Source: Anniella stebbinsi (lineage: Eukaryota > Chordata > Lepidosauria > Squamata > Anniellidae). From it: a stretch of 64,000 nucleotides of DNA. The translations under genes were made by a program, and so were the position numbers. The stretch is taken from the NCBI GenBank assembly GCA_029215795.1, contig JARDYH010000001.1, positions 231,845,654 to 231,909,653 on the forward strand, given 5' to 3'. Each line of letters begins with the position of its first letter. The stretch's first letter is position 1. This document shows positions 42,553-53,745 of this stretch, piece after piece. A model generated the notes under the pieces. The model had not been told where the DNA came from, ran no database searches, and saw only the letters and a list, made by a program, of their open reading frames with translations.

Positions 42553-43404
42553 CATTATTGTAGAATGACTACACCTCTCTTTTACTCACCTTTTTTGAGA
42601 TCTCACCTCTTTTGAAAACCAGTGTTTGCACCTTTGTACCACTGGCTGGATAAAAATAAATGTAGGTCTTAAAAAATAAATCAAGACACTTTCTTAAGCA
42701 TTCTTAAAATAGCTAATCTCTGAGGTATGTAACATATTTAGCAGCCATGATGGCATATGGCATGTACAACACAGGCTTTTACTGGCAGCCATATGGAATG
42801 TCCTCCAGAATTCATTTGTGGCTTCCTCAGTTGAGAGGAATGCAGCTATTCCAGACTTAATAAAATGACTAAATTAAACATTCATGCATTTTTAATATAT
42901 TTTAAGCTGTAATCAATAGTTTAAAAATCATATAAATATTTACAAGAATTTCAGCTTGCTGTAGCACCTGACAATTCATCACAGGCTAGTTTGAGGAAAT
43001 CCCAAAAGGTAACGCCTGGACCAGAGTGTCTTCACAGAAAAATCAGCTTCTATTGTGCTGAGTCAGCTGTCTCGGGCTCACGGTGATGTTGTCAAGCATG
43101 AATAATAACTCTACGAAAAATTATGTACCAGTCAGTCCATTTCCAAATACAGAACAGTTTATTCAACTTAATTCAACGTCTCTCTTCTGGCTGACGAGTC
43201 TGACTAGGCCTTGAGCACAAGTGTATTCTGCTGAAGTCAGAAAAGTCTGATGTTATTTTTTCTCCTGATCACCCACACTAACATCACGTTAAAACTACAG
43301 AAGCTTTCCATTTTCTAAAGTAACACAATGAAACTTCTTTGTTCTACAGTCAGAACAGCCCCTGTCAAATACGTTTGAATACTAGGTAATTGGTGTGTGC
43401 CAAA
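42553..43404. other. Unassigned sequence
   Basis: Nothing recognised. Confidence 0.4.
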
Positions 43405-43548
43405 GTGGACGGCGATGTTTTTAGGATGTTTTAGGATGTTTTAATGCAGTTTTAATAATATGTGTCATGTTTTAATCAGTTTTATGTATTTTATCATATT
43501 GTTGTTGTTCCCCGCCTCGATCCAGACGGAGAGGCGGGTAAGAAATAA

Positions 43549-43585
<37 letters not shown>
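43405..43585 (+). mobile_element. L2-group LINE 3' tail with (ATT)n
   Basis: GATGTTTTTAGGATGTTTTA, TAATATGTGTCATG, CCCCGCCTCGATCCAGACGG then AGAGGCGGGTAAG, AATAAATT and (ATT)n. The CCGCCTC/GAGGCGG hairpin is intact. Same family as 24880-25880 and 26515-26707. Confidence 0.85.
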
Positions 43586-43586
<1 letters not shown>

Positions 43587-44641
43587 AAGCTTTCCCATTC
43601 ACAGACTTTTAAATTGCGAAAAATATGGCAAATTGACACATAATTTAGGAAGTATGTCATGCATACTTTTAACTGAATAAAAAAATCACAACCCCCTAAG
43701 ATTTATGCAAAAGCAAAACCCTAGCCTTTGCATCCAGCAGAGAGAATAAAAACGTTTTGGTTTACACAGACAGCCGTGAATGATGTATATGGGCTGACTA
43801 GAAAACGTTGGATTATTTCCATCTGATATATAGCTGGAAGTATAAATCATTAGCCTCTTACAAAATGTGGGGGACATTTCAGCGACAAACATTTAAAAGT
43901 ACACCAGTTTTCTGGAGCCGCTAAAGAGACCCTTTCAAGCAGCAAGACACAAGAGCAACTGTAAAGTTGTCTCCATTCATAGCCTTTAAAATATAAAACT
44001 GTGAACTCCCACCACCAAGAAATGTCAGGCATGCCAAATGATGTTTACGGCAACTTAAGCCCACCATTTCTTTCAGTACGACTTTGCGATACTTCACTAA
44101 ATATCTGTAGAGTACCATAGTTAACTTTGACTGTATCCTCTGAAAGGAGGCATCATCTTTCCTTTGATCTTCCACTGTTAATACAACATAAAATAACTAT
44201 TTTTATGCACAGCAGAAGCATCAGCAGTGGAGTTCCACAGGCATATAGGAGAACCAGATGTGCATACAACACTTCCTTAAAATAAATGTTCTTCTGTATT
44301 TTTGGCAAACAGTTTTCTGCAGCTTTTCCTACTATATGTGTCATCTGCAATGACGAAGGTTGATCTAGACAAGGTCTTTTGATCCCTTCTCATTCTTTCA
44401 TGCTGTGACAAGAGGGCCTGGGAATCTAGTGCCATCTTTGCTGCACACACAAACATTACATATCTTCCCTTTTCTGCCATAAGGCTCAGAGATCACTCAA
44501 CTGATCTACACCAACAATTTGTGTTCTGAAAATCTGTAGCTCAAAGATTTTAGGATTCATATGTTAAGGTCTTCAATGACATCCTGCAGTCACTCCAGTG
44601 CCTGTTCTGATCAACCCATGGCATCAAAGAGATGGAGACTT
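43586..44641. other. Unassigned sequence
   Basis: Several overlapping antisense frames of 60-85 codons with no recognised domain. No repeat seen. Confidence 0.4.
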
Positions 44642-44989
44642 GGAGTGCCTCTACAAGAGCAATTTAAAGCTCTTTCAAGGCGCATTAATTTTTTTTACCT
44701 CCACATGAACAGAGCACGAATCAGGGGTTGAGGCGCATTTTCTCTCCAGTTATGCGCATCTTCGCATGCGCGTTAAATAGTGAGTTTTAATTTGCCGCGT
44801 CCATTAAAGCGCATTTTGACCATGTAAACAAGCAATTCTCCACATTTCAGCCACTTTAAAGTGCATTTCATACTGCCGGTTATGCGCTTCACCGCCTGTT
44901 GTTTACAGGATTTAGACGTAAACGTGATTGTGAGAAGAAGCGCATAATCGGACAACCAGGCGCCAAACTGAATTCTTGTAGAGGGGGCC
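44642..44989 (+). mobile_element. CTCTACAAG-family foldback element, copy 2
   Basis: 348 bp. Left GGAGTGCCTCTACAAGAGC, right GAATTCTTGTAGAGGGGGCC. Collinear with copy 1 throughout (AAAGCTCTTTCAAGGCGCAT, CGCGTTAAATAGTGAGTTTT, AACCAGGCGCC). Flanking trinucleotides do not match, so the target duplication is lost or the ends are off by a base or two. Confidence 0.8.
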
Positions 44990-45074
44990 TAATAAAGACG
45001 TCAAAGAGGAGATTGTAAGAGTAAGAGGTCAGAGGAGGAGGAGGAGGAGAGGGAGAGAGAGAGATGAAAACTTG

Positions 45075-45195
45075 CTTTTAGTTGTATGTTTGTTTCGTAT
45101 ATTTTATATATTACCTGGTTTTAAAAAAATTGTGTAAACTGCAAAGAGAATTATGGTTAATGGCCAGCATAAAATGTTGTGAATAAACAAACCAA
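45075..45195 (+). mobile_element. L2-type LINE 3' tail, diverged
   Basis: GTGTAAACTGCAAAGAGAAT, ATGGTTAATGGCCAGCATAA then ATGTTGTGAATAAAC: the tail plan (AAACTGCC...GGxC...AATAAA) in eroded form. Confidence 0.55.
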
Positions 45196-45214
45196 ACATA
45201 CTAAACATAGCAGC

Positions 45215-45625
45215 GCACCGTTTCTGCTCACATATAAAGTGGAGGTGGAGGGCTCTGTCCTTTGCATCAAGGGTTTGAACCTCTTTAAGTCTGAGAGGCG
45301 AATTCCGTTTCGGAGGAGCTCTTGGCACCACATTCCAGTGGTGGGAGGGGCCAAAGGCAAAGGGGTGGGCTCAAAATACAAAAACTATCAGCATATTGTA
45401 GTTTAAACCTCTTACTGCCAGTAAATAAGCCCTAGGAGAGACATTTCAACCTTTTAAAATGGGGTGGGGGGAAATCATGCACAAATGCCACCAAATGATA
45501 GGTGGTGGTGGGAAAGGGGGCAGATGAAGGAAGTGTGGCCATATTGGGAACCCCAGTAGCTTAGTTTGGGGCTCCAGAAGGATGGATTTGTCTCCTGGGC
45601 CTGAAGTTCCCCATACCTGCTTTAC
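45215..45625 (+). mobile_element. hAT-like repeat (CCACCACTG family), copy
   Basis: GGTTTGAACCTCTTTAAGTC, CACCACATTCCAGTGGTGGG then AGGGGCCAAAGGC, and the end TCCTGGGCCTGAAGTTCCCC then ATACCTG. The right end, read in reverse (CAGGTATGGGGAACTTCAGG), has a hAT-like terminus. Longest copy of the family here with 60247-60548. Confidence 0.6.
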
Positions 45626-46844
45626 GTGAAAAAGAATGTAGAAGGGAGTTTCTTCTCACTGTACTATGTTGGTTTAAGCAATCTTTTCCTCTGCCCCTCT
45701 TCCAACACCTGTTTCCAGCTCAGTTCTAGCATGGGAGCTGGGCTAGGAGAAAATTATTTCAAACACAAACAGCACAGTATATTACTATCCCCTCCCCCAT
45801 GTAAAAAAATGGCCCTTCTAATTCAACTAATACATTACTAATCAAAGGTGTGGAAAAAAATGTTCTACACGATGCCCAGCATTAAATGCAACATTCCAAC
45901 AGGCCTTCCATTCTAATTATAATTAGAGCGCCAAGTCATTTCAGGGCACAAAACTGTCAACTGTTAAATTTCAGGGTTGGAAGGGGTACAAAAAGTTTAC
46001 CCTTTATATTTGGGTTAGTAATCCTAGGCAATTAAAACAAAAGAGAGGGGGAAAGAAGTTGAAATATCCCCCCCTCAAAATGGTGTCAGTTCCTTGCAGT
46101 CACCACAAGAAATTGTAGCATACAGGCAGGAAATACACTGAGGGTGGAAAGGAGAGAATTAATGAATTAGACGGAAAATCATTTCACTTACTTCCCTGTT
46201 GAATGTTTCATGGTCAGGAAAAAAAAAAGTCACATGCATGTTGATATATATAATCAGAATTAAATTGATAGGAAGAGGGAAATATAAACCTTCTAAAACT
46301 ACAAATGAGATAAATGCCAAACAGCACTCACCTGATATCAATCATAGTAATTTGTATGGATTTTTTAAAAAACGTCTTTTGTCTAAAGAAAACATTTTAT
46401 CTGATATTCACTAGGCATATTTGTATTTTATTATTTCTTTCTTTAAAAGCATTTCTTCTCCACTCTCCAGCCAAAAAAAAAAAAAAAGACTATCAGAGTG
46501 ACTTAACGTAGATTGGTAACAAGGTGGTCCTTGTTGTCAGGCTTACAATCTAAAATATATGACACAAAAGGAAAAAGGAGGGTGGAGAGGAAAATATCCA
46601 GGCACTAGGTTCTTAGTTACAAAGTTCAGCACATAGTAATTCATCGGGTGGCAGAGCTGGATCCAAGCACAATGGAAGGGCAGCCATTTCCTCTGATGCC
46701 TCCAATAGAGTAGATAGCTGGAGGGAGGGAAGCTCTCAGTTGGATGATGGAGTAGTTCCCACAGCTTCCTTTCCCTCTGATGGCCTCAGCAATGGCAGTT
46801 AGTGGCACATAGATGGTCTCTGTCTAGCTCAGGCTAGACTTTAA
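45626..46844. other. Unassigned sequence with a poly-A run
   Basis: Poly-A runs near 46220 and 46471-46486. No gene or classified repeat. Confidence 0.4.
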
Positions 46845-46845
46845 C

Positions 46846-46920
46846 GAGGTGTGGGCAACTGGTGACCCTCCAAATGTTGCCAGATTGCAGCTCCCATCAT
46901 TCCTCATAATTGACTATTAA
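46846..46920. mobile_element. hAT-like MITE fragment
   Basis: GTGTGGGCAACTGGTGACCC, TCCAAATGTTGCCAGATTGC and AGCTCCCATCATTCC resemble the left half of CAGGGGTGGGCAAC-type hAT MITEs such as 27778-27905. The right half is missing. Confidence 0.5.
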
Positions 46921-47753
46921 TACATTTTATTGTACTACCACTGACCAACGATCATTGCCAGTTTAAAATATTTTCTGGAAACATTTCTATAATTAGGAAA
47001 TGAGAACCTGGGTGCACAAAGGATGAATGCTTCAGTAGTTGGCTTGGTGCTACCTACCTATGTAGGTCCTGTGGTGCTTGGACTATCAGAGATCACCCCA
47101 GGTCCCAGCATAAAACACATGTGGATGTCAGGTACCCTGATTTGGCTCACCAGACATCTTCAAATACCTTGGTATGGAAACATCTTCAGTAGAGATAGGG
47201 GGGAATGTAATTTTCATTGTGGTGCAGTTAGCCGTATCAGAGCCAGGGAGATTGAGAGAGAAGAGGGATGGATAACAGATTCTATGTTGGGAATGCACTT
47301 CTCATGGATGCAGGTGTATTTCTCATATAACAGGAGGAAATGTCATGCTCTGGTCATAGGAAATCAGCATTATAAGTGTGTTTCTCCAACCACATGATTA
47401 GAATGTTTATGTAAATTTCAGCTATGTGATCATGTGACCTTGCAGTCTCAGATCCACTGGAAATATTTGACCTTACATAATAAAATCTTATTTCTCACTC
47501 ACCCAGTATTTATTATCACAAGAAGGAACCTGGAAAACGGCAATGGTTGTGCTAGTAATATGACCAGAGGTTAGTTTACAATAATTCAGTCAATATTTTA
47601 ATGAGCAATATTAATCTTGGATTGGGTTTTCAAACATGGTAAGATATATAATAGATTATATGGCCCTTAAAGGTGGAATAATAATAAAAAAATATGACAG
47701 ATAAGGCATCATTATGGAAGGTGCTGAGGATTCTATCAGTGCATTGAAATGGA
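46921..47753. other. Unassigned sequence
   Basis: No recognised element. The 124-codon frame at 47023-47397 has no known domain. Confidence 0.35.
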
Positions 47754-47761
47754 AGCTTAAT

Positions 47762-48079
47762 TAGGGTGAACATATGGAAAGGAGAACAGGGCTCCTTTAT
47801 TTTTAACAGTTGTATCAAAAAGGGAATTTCAGCAGGTGTCATTTGTAGGCATGCAGCACCTGGTGAAATTCCCTCTTCATCACAACCATTAAAGCTTCAG
47901 GAGCCCTGCCCTCTTTTGTATCTGGTCACCCTAGTATAGCTCCTGCAGCTTTAACTGTTGTGATGAAGAGGGAATTTCACCAGGTTCTGTATGCATACAA
48001 ATGATACCTGCTGAAATTCTCTTTTCTATACAACTGTTAACGATACAGGAGCCCTGTCCCTTTCCATATGGTCCCCCTA
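47762..48079. mobile_element. TAGGGTGACCATATG-family hAT MITE, complete copy
   Basis: 318 bp, a long imperfect palindrome. TAGGGTGAACATATGG is mirrored by CCATATGGTCCCCCTA. Both arms carry TTTAACAGTTGT and GAATTTCAGCAGGTGTCATT; the centre has a second TIR-like pair, ATCTGGTCACCCTA. AGCTTAAT flanks exactly at 47754-47761 and 48080-48087, an 8-bp duplication. hAT superfamily, non-coding. Confidence 0.9.
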
Positions 48080-48087
48080 AGCTTAAT

Positions 48088-49152
48088 AGTAAGCATGTAA
48101 GCAATAAGCAATGACTTTAAAATGGAATACTCAGGACTGAAGGTTTATTCAATGCCAAATCATCAAGAAGTAGAAGAATTATATTACACCTATATTGGTT
48201 TTAATTTCTATTTATAATATTACAAAACAATTTAAAGTAATAACACCAAATAAAAACAAATTAAAATAAACTTATGATATCTTAATTTTATTTAAAACAT
48301 TTAATCTTTTAGCTCTTTTATCTCTATGCAGCTACTTTTGGATTAGCCCTAATGTCTGCAGTGTAGATTTAGGCTGCAACCTTATACACATTTACCTGGG
48401 AGTAGGATTGCACCGTTAAAATTGAATAAGCAAACACAGGAGAAATATCTTGGGGTTTGCTAGCCAGTGCTGTGGTAGCTTCGTCTAAGCTAGAAAAGAC
48501 ATCCACATTAGAAAAAAAATTGTCAGGATTTCTCATCTTCAGCAGAAGATTTTAAAGAGGAAGCTGATTTATTTTGTGGAACCTTTGGCCCTGCAGTTGG
48601 TTTTCCCCCAAAGAAGTCATAGTTATGACAAATATGACAGTTGTGATTCATGTACTCCTCTGAAAAAAGGGAAGTGGCAGCTTTTCCTTTATCTACTCAA
48701 TTTTCTCCACGTCTAATTTGGCTAGCCTCCCTGAAAATATTTTTTTTTTGTAATGCAGAAATATTGCTGTGTTTACATCGGACATTTTATTGCTTTTGGT
48801 TTCACCATTATGTTCCTCCAGGGTATAAAACCCATTAGTTTCAAATAATATTAATGCAGATGAGGGAAAAAAACATTATGGTAGAAAAGAAATCCTAAGC
48901 CATCCACACACACACAAAATCATTTATAATCTTAGCATCCCCATCACATAGACAATGTATTTCTTTGCCTTCACATCAGAGCACAAAGTGCCTGCACCTG
49001 TTAGTGCAAAATGGAACTAACCTAATTTCATTCCCCTTCTACTGGTCGTTTCAAAGTTATATAAATGTAATCTCGCCTACTCTTGCAGTTCCAAAATGAT
49101 ATAAAACAACCAATCTGTCAAGAGTAACAAGATTGTCTTTAAATTCATTGCC

Positions 49153-49192
<40 letters not shown>

Positions 49193-50028
49193 TTTGCTTG
49201 CCCTGCTACCTGCAGTTTTACAGTGATAGAAGAAATTTCAAATTGCATTCAGTTTGGGCGCAGAAAGTACTCAAAGAATTCTTAGCTTCTTGCCGCCAGT
49301 AAACAACAGTCCTAAAGTTTGCATGACTTGCTGCAGCTTTCCCACATATGCTGTTTTAAGGAAGAGGCAGTTGAAAGTGATATGAAAGAAACATGGTTGC
49401 CCATGGCATTCCTCTATTATTTCTGGAAAACAGGGTTTTGAAGTGCTTCAGAAATATGCAAAATGGTTTGATCCAAGCTGAGAATGGGGGGAGGGAGGGG
49501 GAGGATTCAATGACTCCTCACCATGAACTGAATGAATGTGAGGGAGAGTGGTCCAGCCAGGTGTCCTGCCTTCTCCAGAGCCCTCATCATCAGAAGATGA
49601 AGGGAAGGGCAAGCTCCAGCAGATCCTGGGGAAGGAACTAGCAGCAATGTAGGACAAGACCCCTTTCTTTCAGGGGGCAGTCAAGACCTGGCTGAAGCCC
49701 ATTTAACAGCCAGACAATGATGAAGGGGATCATGATGCTCCTCCAACCCCAGTGAGCACAGCCTAATGAGAATCAGGGATCAGCATCAGAAGGCCAGAGC
49801 TTGGAAGCTATGGGGCTAATTGCCAGTACCTGGTGTCAGTAATTAAAAGGGTCAGGGCAGCCCAGGGAAGATGCTGGAAAGAACGTACAAACTCCAGTGT
49901 TCAGCCCACCTAGCCCTCAGTGTGTTTTGACTCTCTGGTGAACCTTGACCCCTTGGACTGCGACCCTAACTCTGCCTGCATCTAAGCCCTACTCTGTGAC
50001 TGAGTTATTCAACTCTGTTGGCATCCCA
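48088..50028. other. Unassigned sequence with (ATT)n
   Basis: A foldback trace lies at 48370-48418 (TTACCTGGGAGTAGGATTGC). (ATT)n lies at about 49154-49191. The rest, including 49390-50000, has no element or exon I can name. Confidence 0.4.
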
Positions 50029-50383
50029 GGCCTCCTCCACACGGGGCGTTTAATGAGCCTTGAAGGCTCATTATAAATTTTACCTACACACGAGCGGAGC
50101 GCAAAACGGGCGTACAGGCGCGTTATCTCCCCGATAATGCGCATTTTCGAACGCGCGTTAAATAGCGACTTTTATTTTGCTCCGGCCGTTAAAGCGCATT
50201 TTCGCTGTGTGAACAAGCGATTATGCGCATTAACTACCTGGAAAGCGCTTTTTGGGCATCTTTTAATGCGCTTCGCCGCTTCCCGCCGCCTCCCGTGCAG
50301 AGGGATTGTGAGTAAATGCGCCTCCGCGATAATGCGCATAATCGCGGAACCAGGCGCAAAGGCGCATTCTTGTGGAGGGGGCC
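50029..50383 (+). mobile_element. CTCTACAAG-family foldback element, copy 3
   Basis: 355 bp. Left GGCCTCCTCCACACGGGGCG, right CTTGTGGAGGGGGCC. CCA occurs directly outside both ends (50026-50028 and 50384-50386), a 3-bp duplication. This is the most CpG-rich and probably the least mutated copy: GCGCATAATCGCGGAACCAG and AAAGCGCATTTTCGC are intact. Confidence 0.85.
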
Positions 50384-50514
50384 CCAGGTAACCAAGAACT
50401 TCCAGCTGCAGTTTTTATGGCTCAGCATCCACCTTGAAAAGGACAGTCATAAATTCTAAATTCTTAGCTTGCAAACACTGACACCAGGCAGGTTAACCCA
50501 GCCCCTACTATCAG

Positions 50515-51161
50515 TAGGAGTGACCAGATGGAAAGGAATACAGGGCTCATGTATCTTTAACAGTTGCATAGAAAAGAGAATTTCAGCAGGTGTCATTTGT
50601 ATGTATGCAGCACCAGGTGAAATTCTCTCTTCGTCACAACAGTTCAAGCTGCAGGAGCCCTGCCGCCTTGACCAGATACAAAAGAGAGCAGGGCTTCTGC
50701 AGCTTTAACTGCTTTGATGAAGAGGGAATTTCACCAGGTGCTGCATGTATACAAACGACACCTACTGAAATTCCCTTTTCTATGTAACTGTTAAAGTTAC
50801 AGGAGCCATGTCCTCCTTTTCGTATGGTTACTAGGCTGACCATATGAAAAGGAGGACAGAGCTCATGTAACTAACAGTTGTAGAGAAAAGGGAATTTTAG
50901 CCAGTGTCATTTATATGCAATTAGTTCCTGGTGAAATTCCCTCTTCATCACAACAGTTAAAGCTGCAGGCACTATACTAGAATGACCATATACAAAAGAA
51001 GGCAGGGCCCCTGCAACTTTAACAGTTGTGATGAAGAGGGAATTTCACCAGGAACTAATTGCATACAAATGACACCGGCTGAAATTCCCTTTTCTCTACA
51101 ACTGTTGAAGTTCCATGAGCCCTGTCCTCCTTTTCATATGGTCAGCCTAATGGTCACCCTA
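50515..51161. mobile_element. TAGGGTGACCATATG-family hAT MITE (outer, with nested copy)
   Basis: TAGGAGTGACCAGATGG at the left and ATGGTCACCCTA at the right. CTATCAGT flanks it (50508-50515, sharing the first T, and 51162-51169). Without the nested copy (50832-51149 plus one octamer) the element is about 320 bp, the usual length of the family. Confidence 0.85.
50832..51149. mobile_element. TAGGGTGACCATATG-family hAT MITE (inner copy)
   Basis: 318 bp. TAGGCTGACCATATGAAAAG is mirrored by CTTTTCATATGGTCAGCCTA. The octamers outside are ATGGTTAC (50824-50831) and ATGGTCAC (51150-51157), seven of eight identical, and are themselves part of the terminal repeat of the outer copy. Belongs to the same subfamily as 28046-28267. 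Confidence 0.9.
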
Positions 51162-51325
51162 CTATCAGTGCCCCCACTGGCCATCCTTTCTGAAGTCAAT
51201 GCAACTGGTTGCCACTCCCCCATCCTCCATACATTTGGAATACATTAGCTCCTCCACACAAGCCGAGGTATGGAGCAATGATTTATCTGTGCACTATTTC
51301 ACAGGGCAGTGTAATATCTTTCCTT

Positions 51326-51520
51326 CAGTCAGACCTTGAGTTCATCGAGTCTTTCCAAGGGAAATATTATTAGGACACATCTTCACATAAAATGCTCTAG
51401 TGACTTTAGAGTACCTTTGTAGGCAACAAGGCTACTCTCAAGGTAATAGAGCATTTTATATGGAGATGTGTCCTAATAATATTTCCCTTGGAAAGGCTCA
51501 GTGGACTCAAAGTCTGACTG
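51326..51520. repeat. Long inverted repeat (195-bp hairpin)
   Basis: The left arm starts CAGTCAGACCTTGAGTTCA and runs through TTTCCAAGGGAAATATTATT and AGGACACATCTTCACATAAA. The right arm is its mirror: TTTATATGGAGATGTGTCCT, AATAATATTTCCCTTGGAAA and TGAGTCCAC-complement to GTCTGACTG. Arms are about 90 bp with only scattered mismatches. No other copy in this window and no target duplication found. Confidence 0.85.
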
Positions 51521-51657
51521 ATCACCACATTTTGGGGCCATGGTAGAATTTCCCACCAGGTCAGATTGCCTAGTAACTTGCAGTGATGGTGGAATTTTCC
51601 TGCCTTGCATGCTTTAGTAATTCAAGAGAGCTCTGCTGAATTACTGAATTACTTTGG

Positions 51658-51769
51658 GAGGAGCCGTAGCTCAGTGTGATGCATGCAGAAGGTCCCAGGT
51701 TCGACCCCCAGCTTCTCCAGGTAGGGCAAAGAAAGGAATCCCGCCTGAAACCCTTTAGAGCCACTGCCA
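51658..51769 (+). mobile_element. tRNA-derived SINE, head part
   Basis: GGAGCCGTAGCTCAGTGTGA, AGAAGGTCCCAGGTTCGACC and CCAGCTTCTCCAGG: box A and box B are well preserved. The body is cut after CACTGCCAG by a CTCTACAAG-family element and resumes at 52126. Confidence 0.85.
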
Positions 51770-52125
51770 GGCTGCCTCTACACGAGACGTTTAAAGCTCT
51801 TTGAAGTCTCATTAAAAAATTTACCTCTACAAGAGCGGAGCGTAAATCAGGAGTTGAGGCGCTTTATCTCTCCAATTATGCGCATTATCAAATGCGCATT
51901 AAATAGCGAGTTTTATTTTCCTCCGGCCGTTCAAGCGCATTTTGCCTATGTGAATAAGCAATTCTCCGCATTAACTACTTGTAAAGCGCATTTCAAACAA
52001 CCGGTAAGGCCACCAGTTGTGCGCTCAATTGCCTCTTGCTACAAGCATTTACGATAAAGCGCTTCAGCGATTATGCACATAATCGGCTAACCAGGCGTCA
52101 AACAGAATCCATCTAGAGAGGGTCC
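51770..52125 (+). mobile_element. CTCTACAAG-family foldback element, copy 4, in a SINE
   Basis: 356 bp. Left GGCTGCCTCTACACGAG; right CTAGAGAGGGTCC. The uninterrupted SINE reads CACTGCCAGTCAGTGT, so the bases CCAG/CAG repeated on both sides of the insertion (CTGCCAG and CCCAGTCAGTG) show a target duplication of 2-4 bp. This gives direct evidence of mobility for the family. Confidence 0.9.
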
Positions 52126-52201
52126 CAGTCAGTGTGGACAATACTGGGCTAGATGGACGAATGGTCTGACTCAGTATAAAGCAGCTTCCTATGTTCCCTT
52201 A
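52126..52201 (+). mobile_element. tRNA-derived SINE, tail part
   Basis: Continues from 51769: CAGTCAGTGTGGACAATACT, GGGCTAGATGGACGAATGG, TCTGACTCAGTATAAAGCAG and CTTCCTATGTTCC. Defines the 3' end of this SINE family. Confidence 0.85.
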
Positions 52202-52605
52202 TTATGTACATATGTGGTCTATTTATGGCACAATATAATCAAATTTTTAACAAGTATGTACCAATGAATATATTTAAAATATAACTAAGCAATTCACAAT
52301 ATACATTATAATATTTATTAAAATATAATTTAAATACATAAATATTGCTAAATGTTTATATAAAATGAATAAACATTAAAATCAATTAAAAGAACACTGT
52401 ATTTATGATATGGATCATATAGGCTGCTATGTGTGTGTAGTATGTGTGCACACATGAAATGAGGGAAAGCATAAAGAACGAAGGCACAATTTTTTTTGGT
52501 ATGTTGCACACCTCACCTCCAAGAGAAGTGAGGTTGGCCATCACTTCCCCAGAGAGGTTAGGCTAGCCTTGTCCTTAATGTCCTTTAGATGACTGATGCA
52601 GACAA
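52202..52605. other. Unassigned AT-rich sequence
   Basis: AT-rich, without element or frame. Confidence 0.4.
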
Positions 52606-53543
52606 TGGGCCTGTTCACACATCATGTTAACCCAGGGCGGCTTATAAACTACACACAGTAGCTTATTTTGCAAATAGACTACTGTGCCCTGACAAATGAT
52701 TGGATAAACAAGCTACAGAGCATAGTTTATTTCTCCCCCCCTTGCCCCTCCTCCCCCTGCAGCCCTCCCACCTGGCTGGGCAGGTATACCAACTTCCTTT
52801 GCGGATTTCAAGCCTTTGCGATATCTTCTTTCTCCGCCCATGTGCAACAAAAAGGGGGAAGCACCAACTTTTTGAATGTTTGTAGAAATGGAACAAAATT
52901 TAATATACAAGTTCCCATTATGGGGAGCCAACACATGCACTACTCGATAAATGCAGGACTTTGCATATTAATGGAAATATGCATACGTGAAAGAAACCGT
53001 TTGCTTCCCTTTCTGCTCCTATGCCCCCGCTCCTCTGCTGAGTTGAGAAGGGGTGGTCTGACTGGAATGGAGGGATGTTTGCAATGCACCAAAAGAGTAG
53101 GGGCTCCAACTTCCTGAAAGTTTGCTGGAATGGGACAAAATTTAATATATACAGGTTCCCTTTATGGGGAGCCACCATATGTACTACTGGATAAATTCAG
53201 GACTTCACGTATACATGGAAAACTGAGGATTTATCCACACATGAAACTTTGGGAACCATGTGGGAGGGGGAAACTTATTTGGAGTCAATGTGGCAGGAAA
53301 ACAAGTTTGCTCAAAGTTTGCTTGAGAAGAGAAGAGCGGCGGCAGCATTTTTGGCCACTCTTGCTGATAACCCTTGCTGGCACAACAGATGACACATTAA
53401 CCCACCATAGGTAAAATAACCTTTACTGCAAAACGTGGGTTCAGAGGGTGGCTTATTTGGGGAAAATAACCCATTGTGGGTGGGGAAAGACTCGCAGATG
53501 ATACGCTGAGCCATTACAGGTTAACTGCCATCCGAAACTAGTC
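52606..53543. mobile_element. Harbinger-like MITE with internal duplication
   Basis: GGGCCTGTTCACACATCATG then TTAACCC at the left; at the right AACCTGTAATGGCT-complement GGTTAACTGCCATCCGAAAC. The ends are of the same type as those at 29225 and 37241 but diverged. Two internal units (from 52861 and 53103, about 242 bp apart) share ACAAAATTTAATATA, GTTCCC, TATGGGGAGCCA and CTACT-GATAAAT. No transposase. Confidence 0.6.
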
Positions 53544-53554
53544 AATATTATTCC

Positions 53555-53745
53555 ACTGAGCTTTGATACTTAATTCTTCTCTTTGTTTTTATCATTAATC
53601 CTTAGTTTTAAAATATTTTATGTTTTTGTATTGTTATGTATTTTAATCTTTGTATTTGTTGCACATTGTCTTGAACACTCATTGAGTGGAGGTGTGATCT
53701 AAAAATATTTGAAATAAATAAAATAAATGTTAAATGTTAAATGTA
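53555..53745 (+). mobile_element. LINE 3' UTR, L2/CR1 group
   Basis: TTAAAATATTTTATGTTTTT, GTTGCACATTGTCTTGAACA, TTGAGTGGAGGTGTGATC and AAATAAATAAAATAAAT. Plan as in L2-group tails, family undetermined. Confidence 0.5.

Noticed and set aside
47023..47397. 124-codon frame as a possible gene
   Set aside because: No motif, no flanking splice signals that I can defend, and such lengths occur by chance across a 64-kb window.
51658..51769. Possible tRNA gene with box A and box B
   Set aside because: The boxes belong to a SINE head: the SINE body follows, the same sequence occurs at other positions, and no full cloverleaf forms.
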